Below are positions 8,355 through 16,700 of a DNA stretch of 32,929 bases, in pieces. The notes beneath the pieces were generated by a model, which saw nothing but the letters and a program-made list of their open reading frames with translations, made no database searches and had not been told where the DNA came from. Origin of the DNA: an uncultured Eubacteriales bacterium (GTDB taxonomy: Bacteria > Bacillota > Clostridia > Christensenellales > Aristaeellaceae); assembly GCA_900548145.1 (NCBI GenBank), contig URJB01000024.1, forward strand, positions 1 to 32,929, written 5' to 3'. How positions within the stretch are numbered: the stretch's first letter is position 1; each line of letters starts with the position of its first letter. A program made the translations under genes and the position numbers.

Positions 8355-8384
8355 TTGACATTTCAGATAAAAGAACGATATAAT
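8355..8384 (+). promoter_or_regulatory. Promoter of the sensor-HTH regulator gene
   Basis: A perfect TTGACA (8355-8360) and a perfect TATAAT (8379-8384) have an 18-nt spacer, 40 nt before the start codon. The promoter is divergent from that of the DUF5107 gene, with less than 40 nt between the two -35 boxes. Confidence 0.75.
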
Positions 8385-8423
8385 ATTTTATTTACATCCA
8401 ACGAATCGAGACGGGGCGAAAGA

Positions 8424-9455
8424 ATGATCCAACTGCTGATCGAACCTTCCTACGGGGCCAATCTCTGGGCGCAGGCCTATCTGGCGGGCATCCGGGAGGA
8501 GGCCCGAAAACGGGGCTGGGAGCTGCAAACGCTGACGGAAGAGGCGGAAGCCGCCGAGGAACCCGTTCTGCTGGTGGGCAGCGCCGTAGGCTGGTTGAAG
8601 GGCCGTCTGGCGCGGCTGACGGCCCGTAACATCCCCTGTCTGATCGCGGGCGTACCGCCGCAGGGCGTTCGCTGCGGGTTCGCCGCGCCGGATTACGAGG
8701 AAGCCGCGGCCATCTTTGCCGCCCGTACCCCGGAAAGACGGGCGCTGTTCGCCGTGCATCCGTCCTCAGCGGCGGACGAGGTGAAACGGGAAGCCTTTCT
8801 GCGCCAATGCCCTGAGGGTAAAATTTACGAAAACAGCGGCAATCTGATCGAAGCCGCCCAGCGGCTGGCACGGGACGCGGACAAACTGGACGCAGTGCTC
8901 TGCGCCAACGACGTGGCAGCCATGACACTGCGCCGTCTGCTGCCCGGCGGCGGCCCCCGGCTGTACGCCTTCGGTGAACAGGCACTTCCCCGGGAAGAAG
9001 AAATTTCTCTGTTCCGAATGGATTTATTCGCCTGCGGGGCACAGGCCGTGCGTCTATGCCGCAAGCTGGAAAAGGAGCCGGACATTCGCCGCTGCGTCTG
9101 GGTACCCTGCCGGTTGGAAGCGGCGGATGAACCCGGCATGGCGGACACGCTGCCGGCGGAACCAGCGTCGGAGTTCCCCGGCGATTTCTATCAGGACCCC
9201 CATGTGGGGGAGGTCTTTCGTTTCAAGGAACTGCTGGCCGGGATGGACAGTCTGGACCTGGACATCCTTCGGGAGCTTTTGCGGGGAGCACGCTATTTCG
9301 ACATGACCGAATCCCTGCACACCACGGAAAACACCATCAAATACCGCATCAAGCGCATGACCGCCGCCATGGGGCTGAAAAGCCGGGCCGAGCTGCTGAA
9401 GCTGGCCGGGGAATATCTGGCGGAGGAAAAACTCACGAACGGGACGGCTTTGTGA
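8424..9455 (+). CDS. Transcriptional regulator: periplasmic-binding-protein-like sensor with C-terminal HTH
   Basis: A 343-residue regulator. Residues about 1-230 resemble the LacI/periplasmic-binding-protein sensor fold: an opening strand 'MIQLLIEPSYGANLWAQAYL', then 'LLVGSAVGWLKGRLARLTA', and 'DAVLCANDVAAMTLRRLL', the usual 'P-D-A-V-x-x-x-N-D' strand. The DNA-binding part is at the C-terminus (about 280-335), with 'TTENTIKYRIKRMTAAMGL' as the probable recognition region of a LuxR/PucR-like helix-turn-helix. This is the reverse of the LacI domain order. The start is ATG at 8424 after GGGGCGAAAG. It is divergent from the DUF5107/TPR gene and probably regulates it in response to a sugar-like ligand (inference). 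Confidence 0.75.
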   Translation: MIQLLIEPSYGANLWAQAYLAGIREEARKRGWELQTLTEEAEAAEEPVLLVGSAVGWLKGRLARLTARNIPCLIAGVPPQGVRCGFAAPDYEEAAAIFAARTPERRALFAVHPSSAADEVKREAFLRQCPEGKIYENSGNLIEAAQRLARDADKLDAVLCANDVAAMTLRRLLPGGGPRLYAFGEQALPREEEISLFRMDLFACGAQAVRLCRKLEKEPDIRRCVWVPCRLEAADEPGMADTLPAEPASEFPGDFYQDPHVGEVFRFKELLAGMDSLDLDILRELLRGARYFDMTESLHTTENTIKYRIKRMTAAMGLKSRAELLKLAGEYLAEEKLTNGTAL

Positions 9456-9474
9456 AAAGACCGTCCCGTTCGTG
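9434..9474 (-). terminator. Terminator of trpS, overlapping the convergent regulator gene end
   Basis: CACGAACGGGACGG (9434-9447) pairs perfectly with CCGTCCCGTTCGTG (9461-9474), giving a 14-bp stem. On the minus strand a GAGTTTTT tract follows, which suits trpS. The left arm lies inside the last codons of the plus-strand regulator, so the hairpin doubles as coding sequence. Confidence 0.75.
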
Positions 9475-9476
9475 GG

Positions 9477-10538
9477 TTATTTCATCAAATTTCCATTTTC
9501 AAAATAGTCGATCCGCATGGCCCGGCGAACGTCGCGCAGGGTCTCGGCGGCTTTCTTTTCGGCGGTCTCGCTGCCCAGGCGCAGCAGCTCGCACACCTCG
9601 GGGAGCCGCTGCTCCCACTGGCGGCGGCGCTCCCGGATGGGCGCAAGCTCCGACTGAAGGACGTTGTTAAGAAATTTCTTCACCGTCACGTCGCCCAGCC
9701 CGCCCCGCTGGTAGTGGGCCTTCAGCTCATCCAGCCCACTGTAGTCCGGCAGAAATTCCGCAAAATGCTCCGGGCGGCAGAAGGCCTCCAGATAGATGAA
9801 GACCGGGTTGCCCTCCGTATGGCCCGGGTCTTCCCGGCGCAGGTGGGTGGGGTCGGTGAACATGGACATAATCTTGGTCTTGATCTCGTCCGGCTCGTCG
9901 GAAAGGTAGATGCAGTTGCCCAGCGATTTGCTCATCTTGGCCTTGCCGTCGATGCCGGGAAGGCGCAGACAGGCCTGATTCTTCGGCAGAATGATCTCCG
10001 GCTCCGTCAGGGTGTCGCCGTATATCGCGTTGAAATGGCGGACGATTTCCCGGCATTGCTCCAGCATAGGCAGCTGGTCTTCGCCCACGGGCACCGCCGT
10101 AGCCCGGAAGGCGGTGATGTCCGCCGCCTGACTGATGGGGTAGCAGAAGAAGCCCACCGGGATGCTGGCTTCGAAATTCCGCTGCTGGATTTCGGCCTTC
10201 ACCGTGGGGTTGCGCTGCACTCGGGACACCGTGACCAGATTCATGTAGTAGAAGGTCAGCTCCGTCAGCTCGGGCACCATGGACTGAATAAAAATGGTGG
10301 ATTTTTCGGGATCAAGGCCGCAGGCCAGATAATCCAGCGCCACCTGCAGAATGTTGCTGCGCACCTTCTCCGGGTGCTCGGCGTTGTCGGTCAGGGCCTG
10401 AGCGTCGGCGATCATGATATAGATCTCGTCGAACTGGCCGGAGTTTTGCAGCCGGACCCGCTCTTTCAGGGAACCCACGTAATGGCCGACGTGAAGGCGG
10501 CCGGTAGGACGGTCGCCGGTCAAAATGATCTGGCTCAA
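9477..10538 (-). CDS. trpS: Tryptophan--tRNA ligase
   Basis: Charges tRNA-Trp with tryptophan using ATP in the cytoplasm. The 353-residue length is normal for bacterial class Ic TrpRS. Signatures are HVGH at residues 16-19 (HIGH box, in 'GRLHVGHYVG') and 'KAKMSKSLGN' near residue 200 (KMSKS loop). 'SQAADITAFRATAVPVGEDQ' and 'VSRVQRNPTVK' are further conserved TrpRS segments. The start is a TTG at 10538 preceded by AGGTG at 7-nt spacing; no in-frame ATG exists upstream. It is downstream of a truncated acetyltransferase gene on the same strand and probably shares its promoter. No T-box leader was recognised in the 36-nt gap. Confidence 0.95.
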   Translation of the reverse strand: MSQIILTGDRPTGRLHVGHYVGSLKERVRLQNSGQFDEIYIMIADAQALTDNAEHPEKVRSNILQVALDYLACGLDPEKSTIFIQSMVPELTELTFYYMNLVTVSRVQRNPTVKAEIQQRNFEASIPVGFFCYPISQAADITAFRATAVPVGEDQLPMLEQCREIVRHFNAIYGDTLTEPEIILPKNQACLRLPGIDGKAKMSKSLGNCIYLSDEPDEIKTKIMSMFTDPTHLRREDPGHTEGNPVFIYLEAFCRPEHFAEFLPDYSGLDELKAHYQRGGLGDVTVKKFLNNVLQSELAPIRERRRQWEQRLPEVCELLRLGSETAEKKAAETLRDVRRAMRIDYFENGNLMK

Positions 10539-10574
10539 GAAAATGCACCTCTTTCAGCAATGAAAGCCTGAAAA

Positions 10575-10880
10575 TTAGTAAATGGCAGGAAATTTGTTCC
10601 GAATGGCATCGTCCTGCACGGTGAAGTTAAAATTCATGAAGCAGTGGCTTCCCACCCGGATGTGACAGCCGTAGTGGAAGCGGATGGGCCCCAGCATGAA
10701 GGTGCCTTCGCCCACGATGGCCAGCAGGTCATGCAGGATGCGTTCCCGTTCCGCCGTGTCTTCTTCGAACAAGTTGCTGTATTCCTGACTGAGCCGGTGG
10801 GCTTTCAGCTTTTTGGCGACCAGCTCCGGCACTTCGGAGGCGAAAAGCTCGCCTTTGAAAATTCGTTCTTCTTCCGTCAT
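10575..10880 (-). pseudogene. Truncated maltose/galactoside O-acetyltransferase (Maa-like)
   Basis: Encodes 101 residues, against about 185-200 in intact family members. The N-terminal Mac domain is complete ('MTEEERIFKGELFASEVPE', 'AHRLSQEYSNLFEED'). It is followed by the start of the left-handed beta-helix ('GPIRFHYGCHIRVGSHCFMN', then FNFTVQDDA). At that point the usual 'IGDNV' hexapeptide repeats are missing and the frame ends IRNKFPAIY-stop. The catalytic His-containing coil and acetyl-CoA site of the family would lie in the missing half, so no activity is expected. Start and ribosome site (AAGGAAGG) are intact, and a good promoter lies upstream. The gene may now serve mainly as a leader to trpS. 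The cut probably reflects a deletion that fused it to the trpS upstream region. Confidence 0.75.
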
Positions 10881-10917
10881 GACGGTTCCTTCCTTTGCAA
10901 ACGAATAGGATAAACGT

Positions 10918-10947
10918 ATGATAGCACGGCCCGCGGAGAAGGTGCAA
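10918..10947 (-). promoter_or_regulatory. Promoter of the truncated acetyltransferase-trpS unit
   Basis: On the minus strand TTGCAC (10942-10947) and TATCAT (10918-10923) have an 18-nt spacer. It is the only promoter-like sequence seen for trpS, which suggests read-through of the truncated gene. Confidence 0.5.
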
Positions 10948-10990
10948 GAGGGAAAAACAACGTTCGTACAAGGGAGTCGGAAAAGGGGGC

Positions 10991-11021
10991 TTGACCTGCC
11001 TGTAGTCGTGGTGTTTATAAT
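10991..11021 (+). promoter_or_regulatory. Promoter of the MATE efflux gene
   Basis: TTGACC (10991-10996) and a perfect TATAAT (11016-11021), with a long spacer of 19 nt. Its position excludes the ATG at 11022 as a start, because transcription would begin downstream of it. Confidence 0.55.
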
Positions 11022-11051
11022 ATGAAGGAAAATCAGGGAGGGGACTTTACG

Positions 11052-12398
11052 ATGGAAAAGAAGCTGACCACGGGCAGCGTTTGGAAAAATATAGTAGAGT
11101 TTTCCCTGCCGTACCTGCTGTCTTATTTTTTGCAGACGCTCTACGGCATGGCCGACCTGTTTATGATCGGACAGTATGAGAGGGTAGCGGGCACCACGGC
11201 GGTGTCCATCGGTTCGCAGGTGATGCATATGCTTACCGTGATGATCGTCGGACTGGCCATGGGCACGACCGTGTCCGTGGGTCAGGCGGTGGGCGGCGGC
11301 GACCGAAAGAAGGCGGCGGGCTGCGTGGGGAATACGGCCGTGTTGTTTCTGGGTCTTTCCGTGAGCCTGACGGCGCTGCTGCTGGTCTGCGTCCGGCCTA
11401 TCGTCGCCGTGATGTCCACGCCGCAGGCCGCTGTAGAGGGAACGGTGCGCTACCTGACCATCTGCTTTTTGGGCATTCCGTTTATTACGGCCTATAATGT
11501 CATCAGCTCGGTTTTCCGCGGCATGGGGGATTCCAAAAGCCCCATGATTTTCATTGCGGTGGCCTGTGCCGTTAATATCGGGCTGGACATTCTGTTCATG
11601 GGCGTGCTGCGGCTGGGCCCTGCGGGTGCTGCGCTGGGTACGACCCTTTCGCAGGCCGTCAGTGTGGCGGTGTCCTTCGGCATGATGAAAAAGCAGAAAA
11701 ACGGCCTTTCCCTGCAAAAGGACGATTTCCGACCCCAAAAGCCGGTGATGAAGAAGCTACTGTCCATCGGCGCGCCCATCGCCCTGCAGGACGGCCTGAT
11801 CCAGATCGCCTTTATCTTCATTACCGTCATTGTCAACCAGCGCGGCCTGACGGATGCGGCGGCGGTGGGCATTGTGGAAAAGGTGATCGGCTTTCTGTTT
11901 CTGGTGCCCTCGTCCATGCTGTCCACGGCGTCGGCGCTGGGAGCCCAGAATATCGGCGCGGGCAAGCCGGAGCGGGCCGTGCAGACCCTCTGGTATGCCA
12001 TGGCCATTGCGGCGGGCTTTGGCCTGATCGTCTCTTTGTTGATGCAGTGGTTCGCCGAGCCGGTGGTGGGGCTGTTTACCTCCGACGAAGCGGCCATTGC
12101 GGCGGGCGGCCCCTATCTGCACGGCTATATCTGGGACTGCATTTTTGCCGGGATCCATTTTTGCTTCAGCGGCTATTTCTGCGCCGTGGGAAAATCGGGC
12201 CTTTCGTTTCTGCATAATATCGTTGCCATCGTGCTGGTGCGCATTCCCGGCGCGCTGCTGACCTCCCGTATGTTCCCGGACACGCTGCTGCCCATGGGCC
12301 TTGCGACGGCGTGCGGTTCGCTGGTGTCTGTACTGATCTGTCTGCTTGCTTTTTCGCTGCTTCGGAAAAAGGAACGGGAAAAACCGATAAGGGAATAA
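11052..12398 (+). CDS. MATE family efflux transporter
   Basis: A 448-residue cation-coupled multidrug/toxin extrusion protein of the cytoplasmic membrane, with about 12 hydrophobic helices. Family features are the opening 'GSVWKNIVEFSLPYLLSYFL', the 'ADLFMIGQY' loop in helix 1-2, 'NVISSVFRGMGDSKSPM' after helix 4, and the second-half repeat 'SIGAPIALQDGLIQIAFIFI'. The start is ATG at 11052 with GGGAGGGG upstream; the in-frame ATG at 11022 abuts the -10 box and cannot be transcribed from that promoter. It stands alone with its own promoter and terminator. The substrate cannot be inferred. Confidence 0.92.
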   Translation: MEKKLTTGSVWKNIVEFSLPYLLSYFLQTLYGMADLFMIGQYERVAGTTAVSIGSQVMHMLTVMIVGLAMGTTVSVGQAVGGGDRKKAAGCVGNTAVLFLGLSVSLTALLLVCVRPIVAVMSTPQAAVEGTVRYLTICFLGIPFITAYNVISSVFRGMGDSKSPMIFIAVACAVNIGLDILFMGVLRLGPAGAALGTTLSQAVSVAVSFGMMKKQKNGLSLQKDDFRPQKPVMKKLLSIGAPIALQDGLIQIAFIFITVIVNQRGLTDAAAVGIVEKVIGFLFLVPSSMLSTASALGAQNIGAGKPERAVQTLWYAMAIAAGFGLIVSLLMQWFAEPVVGLFTSDEAAIAAGGPYLHGYIWDCIFAGIHFCFSGYFCAVGKSGLSFLHNIVAIVLVRIPGALLTSRMFPDTLLPMGLATACGSLVSVLICLLAFSLLRKKEREKPIRE

Positions 12399-12429
12399 GC
12401 ATTTGCCTTAGAAATAGAAAAATAGAGCG

Positions 12430-12473
12430 CAGCGTTCCGCCTGTTTGAAAGACAGGGACGGAACGCTGATTTT
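12430..12473 (+). terminator. Terminator of the MATE gene
   Basis: CAGCGTTCCG (12430-12439) pairs with CGGAACGCTG (12459-12468). An inner CCTGT/ACAGG stem is present and a short T-run follows. Confidence 0.75.
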
Positions 12474-12787
12474 GTATTCGTCAAATTATGATAAAAGAAA
12501 TGGAAATTTCACAACAAATTCTAAAAATACAGTAGAAAAAATAGAATGATATCGTTATAATATATGTGAAAGTCCATTGGGAAATTTTGACATTTTTCGT
12601 GCGTACCATTTTCTCAAATTGTGAATCAAAAGTATATTTAAGGAAATTCCATCATAAACTTGAAGGGATTCTATGAGGAGAAATGGAGTGCGAAACTCAG
12701 GACCGTTTTCGGCATGGACGAGGAACTTTCATTTTGGAATGATCCCCAAGGGCTGAAATCTCCGAAAGGCAAGGAAGGAAACGGACG
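12474..12787 (+). promoter_or_regulatory. AT-rich upstream region of the pilus operon with putative promoter
   Basis: This 314-nt gap is strikingly AT-rich compared with its surroundings. The best promoter is TAGAAA (12533-12538), 17 nt, then a perfect TATAAT (12556-12561). It would give a leader of about 220 nt before the first gene. The word GGAAATT recurs three times, near 12502, 12580 and 12641, and could mark regulator sites. A 27-codon frame at 12673-12756 has a poor ribosome site and was not accepted as a gene. No riboswitch class was recognised. Confidence 0.5.
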
Positions 12788-13060
12788 ATGAAGGAGAAAA
12801 AATTACGGCGGTTGGGGCGGGCGGATCTGGTGGAGATCCTGTACCGCCAGCGAGAATTGATCGACCAGCTGGACGAGCAGAACCGGCGGCTGCAGGAACG
12901 CGCGGAAAAGGCCGAAGCACAAGCGAGAGAGTACGCCGTCCAGCGGAAGAAGGAACAGGAACGCGCCGTAGCCGACGAGGCGCTTCGACGAGATATGCGG
13001 CGGACTATCGAGATCGTGGAGAAAATGACGGATTCCATGTACCGCTGCGCCGCCCGGTAG
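12788..13060 (+). CDS. Small coiled-coil protein at the head of the pilus operon
   Basis: A 90-residue, strongly charged, Cys-poor soluble protein. From about residue 18 to 78 it is a continuous coiled coil with heptad-spaced Leu, Ile and Ala ('LVEILYRQRELIDQLDEQNR', 'LQERAEKAEAQAREYAVQ'). There is no signal peptide or membrane helix, so it should be cytoplasmic, perhaps membrane-peripheral. The start ATG has GGAAGGAAA upstream. It precedes signal peptidase and pilin genes on the same strand with an 85-nt gap containing a hairpin, and so is likely the first gene of the operon. I do not recognise its family. A scaffolding role for pilin secretion or assembly is only a guess from position. Confidence 0.75.
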   Translation: MKEKKLRRLGRADLVEILYRQRELIDQLDEQNRRLQERAEKAEAQAREYAVQRKKEQERAVADEALRRDMRRTIEIVEKMTDSMYRCAAR

Positions 13061-13069
13061 AAACCAGAA

Positions 13070-13122
13070 GCCGGCGAAGGGAGAACGGGGCTTAGCGGAA
13101 AGCGCCGCAGCCTTCGCCCGGC
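13070..13122 (+). other. Intergenic hairpin between coiled-coil gene and signal peptidase gene
   Basis: GCCGGCGAAGG (13070-13080) pairs with CCTTCGCCCGGC (13111-13122), with one bulged C. No T-run follows, so it is probably not a simple terminator. A shorter stem, GCGGCC/GGCCGC (13725-13741), sits in the next gap. Such stems may set transcript stability or differential expression in the operon. Confidence 0.5.
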
Positions 13123-13145
13123 AGAAAACAAGGAGACGAATCCCA

Positions 13146-13724
13146 ATGGCAAATCACGACGGGCTGCCTACGCTGGAGATGCTTCGAGCGGAAAGAATGC
13201 GTCTTCAGCACAGGCGGCGATATCGCCGGGCCCTTTTCAGCACCCTTGCGGTGCTGGCAGTGGTGGCGGCTGCAGCAGTGCTGGTCTCTACGATCCTGCT
13301 GCCCGTCTTTCGGATCACGGGCACCAGTATGGAGCCCAATCTGAACGACGGAGACATTATCGTCGCCATGAAAACCGACCATTTCCAAAGGGGGCAGGTA
13401 TGCGGATTTTACTTCAATAATAAACTGCTGCTCAAACGGGTCATCGCTACGGCGGGCATGTGGGTGGAGATCGACGACGAGGGTTTTGTTTTCGTTGACG
13501 GCGAAAAGCTGGAAGAACCTTACGTGACCGACCGCAGCAAAGGAATTTCCGATTTGGAGTATCCGGTGCAGGTGCCGGATGGATGCGTGTTCGTGTTGGG
13601 CGATCACCGCTCCACATCGGTGGATAGCCGAAGCTCCGTTCTCGGTTTCATTCAGGAGAGTGAAACGGTGGGTCAGATCGTCCTGCGCGTCTGGCCGTTG
13701 GAGGACTTTGGTCTGATCGAGTAA
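13146..13724 (+). CDS. Signal peptidase I of the pilus locus
   Basis: A 192-residue membrane-bound serine protease that removes signal peptides outside the membrane. One helix at about residues 29-52 follows a cationic N-terminus (QHRRRYRR). Catalytic motifs are ITGTSMEPNL with the nucleophile Ser61, LLLKRVIA with the general base Lys97, and GDHRSTSVDSR (box E) near the C-terminus. The length is normal for Gram-positive type I enzymes. Its place directly ahead of the pilin genes matches pilus-linked signal peptidases (SipA/LepB-like) known from Gram-positive pilus islands. The start ATG has AAGGAG upstream. The juxtamembrane motif ERMRLQHRRR closely resembles that of the tip protein encoded next. 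Confidence 0.92.
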   Translation: MANHDGLPTLEMLRAERMRLQHRRRYRRALFSTLAVLAVVAAAAVLVSTILLPVFRITGTSMEPNLNDGDIIVAMKTDHFQRGQVCGFYFNNKLLLKRVIATAGMWVEIDDEGFVFVDGEKLEEPYVTDRSKGISDLEYPVQVPDGCVFVLGDHRSTSVDSRSSVLGFIQESETVGQIVLRVWPLEDFGLIE

Positions 13725-13764
13725 GCGGCCCCAAAGGCCGCCGAATCTGCTGGGGGGATAACCA

Positions 13765-16700
13765 TTGAAAAATGAACAGAGAAATTGGAAACGCTTCGCG
13801 GAGGAACGGCTGCGGCTCCAAAAACGCCGCCGCAGACTGTATGCGCTGGCAGCGGCGCTGGCGGTAACGGTGGCGGCCGGGGTGACGGCGGAACTGGTAA
13901 GGCCCGCCATTACCGCAACGGCGCAGCCCCAATGCGGCATGGAAGACCATGTCCATTCCGGGGCCTGCTATGAGCAGGTACTGACCTGCGGACAGGAGAC
14001 GGGCGAGGAACACACCCACGGCGAGGAATGCTACGCCACGGTGCTGACCTGCACAACGCCGGAGCACACCCATACGGAGGGCTGCTATCCGGCGACGCTG
14101 GCCGAACCGACGCTGGTTCCCGAAGAATCGAAGCCTGACGAGAGCAAATCAACGCCGGAAGAACCACAGGAACCGGCAAAGGTCGAAGAAACTCCGCAGC
14201 CTACGGAAGTAACGACGCCGGCCCCTATGGAAGAACCTGCTTCGGGACCCTCTGAAAAACCTGCGGAAACCCCGGAGGAAGCACCGACGGCAGAGCCAAC
14301 GGAAAGCCCTGAGGAGACCCCGGAAGCGACGGCAGCGCCTGAAACGCCCGAACCTTCCGAGGAGCCTGAGGAAACGGAGGAGCCTGCCAAAGAGAAAACC
14401 CTAAAATTGGAGAACCTGACCGGCCCAGAGCGGCTGCTTGCGGGACAGGAGGGCGAATGGAGCTTTGCGGCGGAAAATGCCGAAAGGCTATTTTTCACGC
14501 TTCTGAAAGCGAATGGCTCTCAGGCGGCACGGCAGGAGCTTTCGCCCGAAAGCCGTTCGTTCCGATATGCCGTGCCTGAGTCCGGCCTGTATACCGTCCG
14601 GGTGACGGCGGAACGGGGCGAGGGAGAAAATCTTTCCGTGGAACAGAAGCTGGCCGTCAGCGCGGGAGAATTACAGGCGGCTGTCAGCACGGCAAGCCGT
14701 TCCTGCTTCGGTGGCGATACGGTCGCTTTTGCCCTGAGCGCTCAGGGCGGCGTTGCACCGCTCAAACGCAGTGTGACGATCTGGCAGGGCGGCGAAAACC
14801 TGCTGGAAGAAGACAACTGGACGGAAAACGAGCTGCGCGTCACCGCCCGGCCGGTCGCGTCGAACCTGTATCTTCGGCTGACGGTGACGGACGCTTGCGG
14901 CGACCGGGTCGAAGCGGATCAGGCAGTTCCCTGCGCTGTACATACGACGGAGACCAGCCGGGATTGGGAAGCGACGTTTGCGTCCGTGCATCTCAGCGGC
15001 CGCTGGCCGGACGATCTGCTGGCCATTGCCAGAACCCAGCTGGGGTATGGGGAAAGCCCGACAGATTTCATTGTGGATGAAAACGGCCAGCAGAAGGGCT
15101 ACACGCGGTATGGCTGCTGGTATGGGTCAGAATACGCTGACTGGTGCGCCATGTACGTTTCCTTCTGCCTGCACTATGCTGGCGTGCCTCAAAGCGCGTT
15201 CCCGCAGGAGGCGGGTTGCGGCAGCTGGGTGAACGCCCTTCGGAGCCGCGGCCTGTACCACGCGCCCGGCGAATACACGCCGAAAAGCGGTGATCTGATC
15301 TTTTTTGACTGGCAGCAAAATGGACAGCCGGATCATGTGGGCATTGTGGAAAAAGCGGACGGGAGCAGCCTGACGGTGATCGAGGGCAACTCCGACAACA
15401 GCGTACAGCGCAAGCCTTACCGCCTGACGGATGGGACGATCTGCGGCTTCGGCAGCCTGAACGACGCGTTCGAGCGTTTCCAGAGCGCCGAAGCGACGGA
15501 AACGCCGGAGCCTGCCGCCGAGCCGTCAGCGGAACCGACCCTTATGCCCGACGAAAACCCGGCGGAGAGCCCCAGCCCGGAACCCTCCCTTGAGCCGGAG
15601 AACACCCCGAAAGCATCGCCGGAACCTGTGCTGACGGAACTGGAAAAGCTGACGGCACTGGTCGACAGCCTGACCGATGCGGAGGAAGGACCCGCCGACA
15701 CGGAAAGCGCGGGAGAAGCGGAAGCTTCCTTTGAAGAACGTTATGCCGCGGCGCTGGAAGCCGTACTGACCGCATGGGACGGCGGAAATATCGCCCCGGA
15801 AGAAGCAATCTGCCTGCTGGAACGGCTGATCGCCCTGCAGCCCGGCGGCACGTCCCCGGCCTACGAGACCCTGCGGGAAGGCTTTGCAAATCTGCAAAGC
15901 CCGGCAGAGGATGCGGCGGTCAATGAAAAAATGGAGTATATCCATCAAATTTCCGCACTGCGGGAGCAGCTGGCAGCAGCGGACGGCAGCGGCGAACTGA
16001 CTCGCCCTGAGAAACTGACGCTGCAATACTGGCTGGATCATGCGTCTGCCTGTACCGTGGATTGCGTGTATACGGCGCTGGACGGCGCAGTGCGCGTGCT
16101 CCATACGGAAAGCGGCGAATGGCAGCAGAGAAAATGGAGCGCCCGAGTCTATTCGCCCGAGGAAGCGGAAGCCACTGCCCTTCGGGAAGAACTGGCCCTG
16201 CGTCTGGCGCTGGAAGAACGCGGCGCAATCGCGGAACTCATGCTGGTAGACGTTGACTTTGACGCAGACGAGAACGGCGCGGAAGTGACCCTTCGTCTGG
16301 ACGAAGCCGTGGCGGCGGGGGAAGAACTGCTGGCGGCGCACCGCGGGCCGGACGGCTGGGAATGGCTGGACTTTGAACGCCTGACCGGCGAAGACGGGCG
16401 GCAGTACGTCCGCTTCCATACGGATTCCTTCTCGCCCTTTGCGGTACTGTCCCTGACGGAAGCAGAAGGGACGGGAGCTGATCTGGAAACCTATGTGGCA
16501 CGGCGCGGCGGCCGCATGACGTTCCGGCTGACCTGTGAGGACGGCACGGAGCCGGAAGCCGATGAAGAAGGCGTGTACACCGTGGAGCAGGGCGTGGAGT
16601 TCCTGCTGCATATGGATGTTTCCTGCCCCGAAGGCTTCGCCGGGGGGCTGTATGCCCTTGCGTTCCCCGATGGGGTCGTTCCTTCTCTCGGAGAGGGCAC

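Noticed and set aside
4978..8358. 1126-codon open frame on the plus strand
   Set aside because: Mirror of the DUF5107/TPR gene on the minus strand. Its translation is Gly/Val/Gln-rich without domains.
12673..12756. 27-codon possible leader peptide before the pilus operon
   Set aside because: Poor ribosome site, no regulatory codon run and no neighbouring attenuator; not supported.
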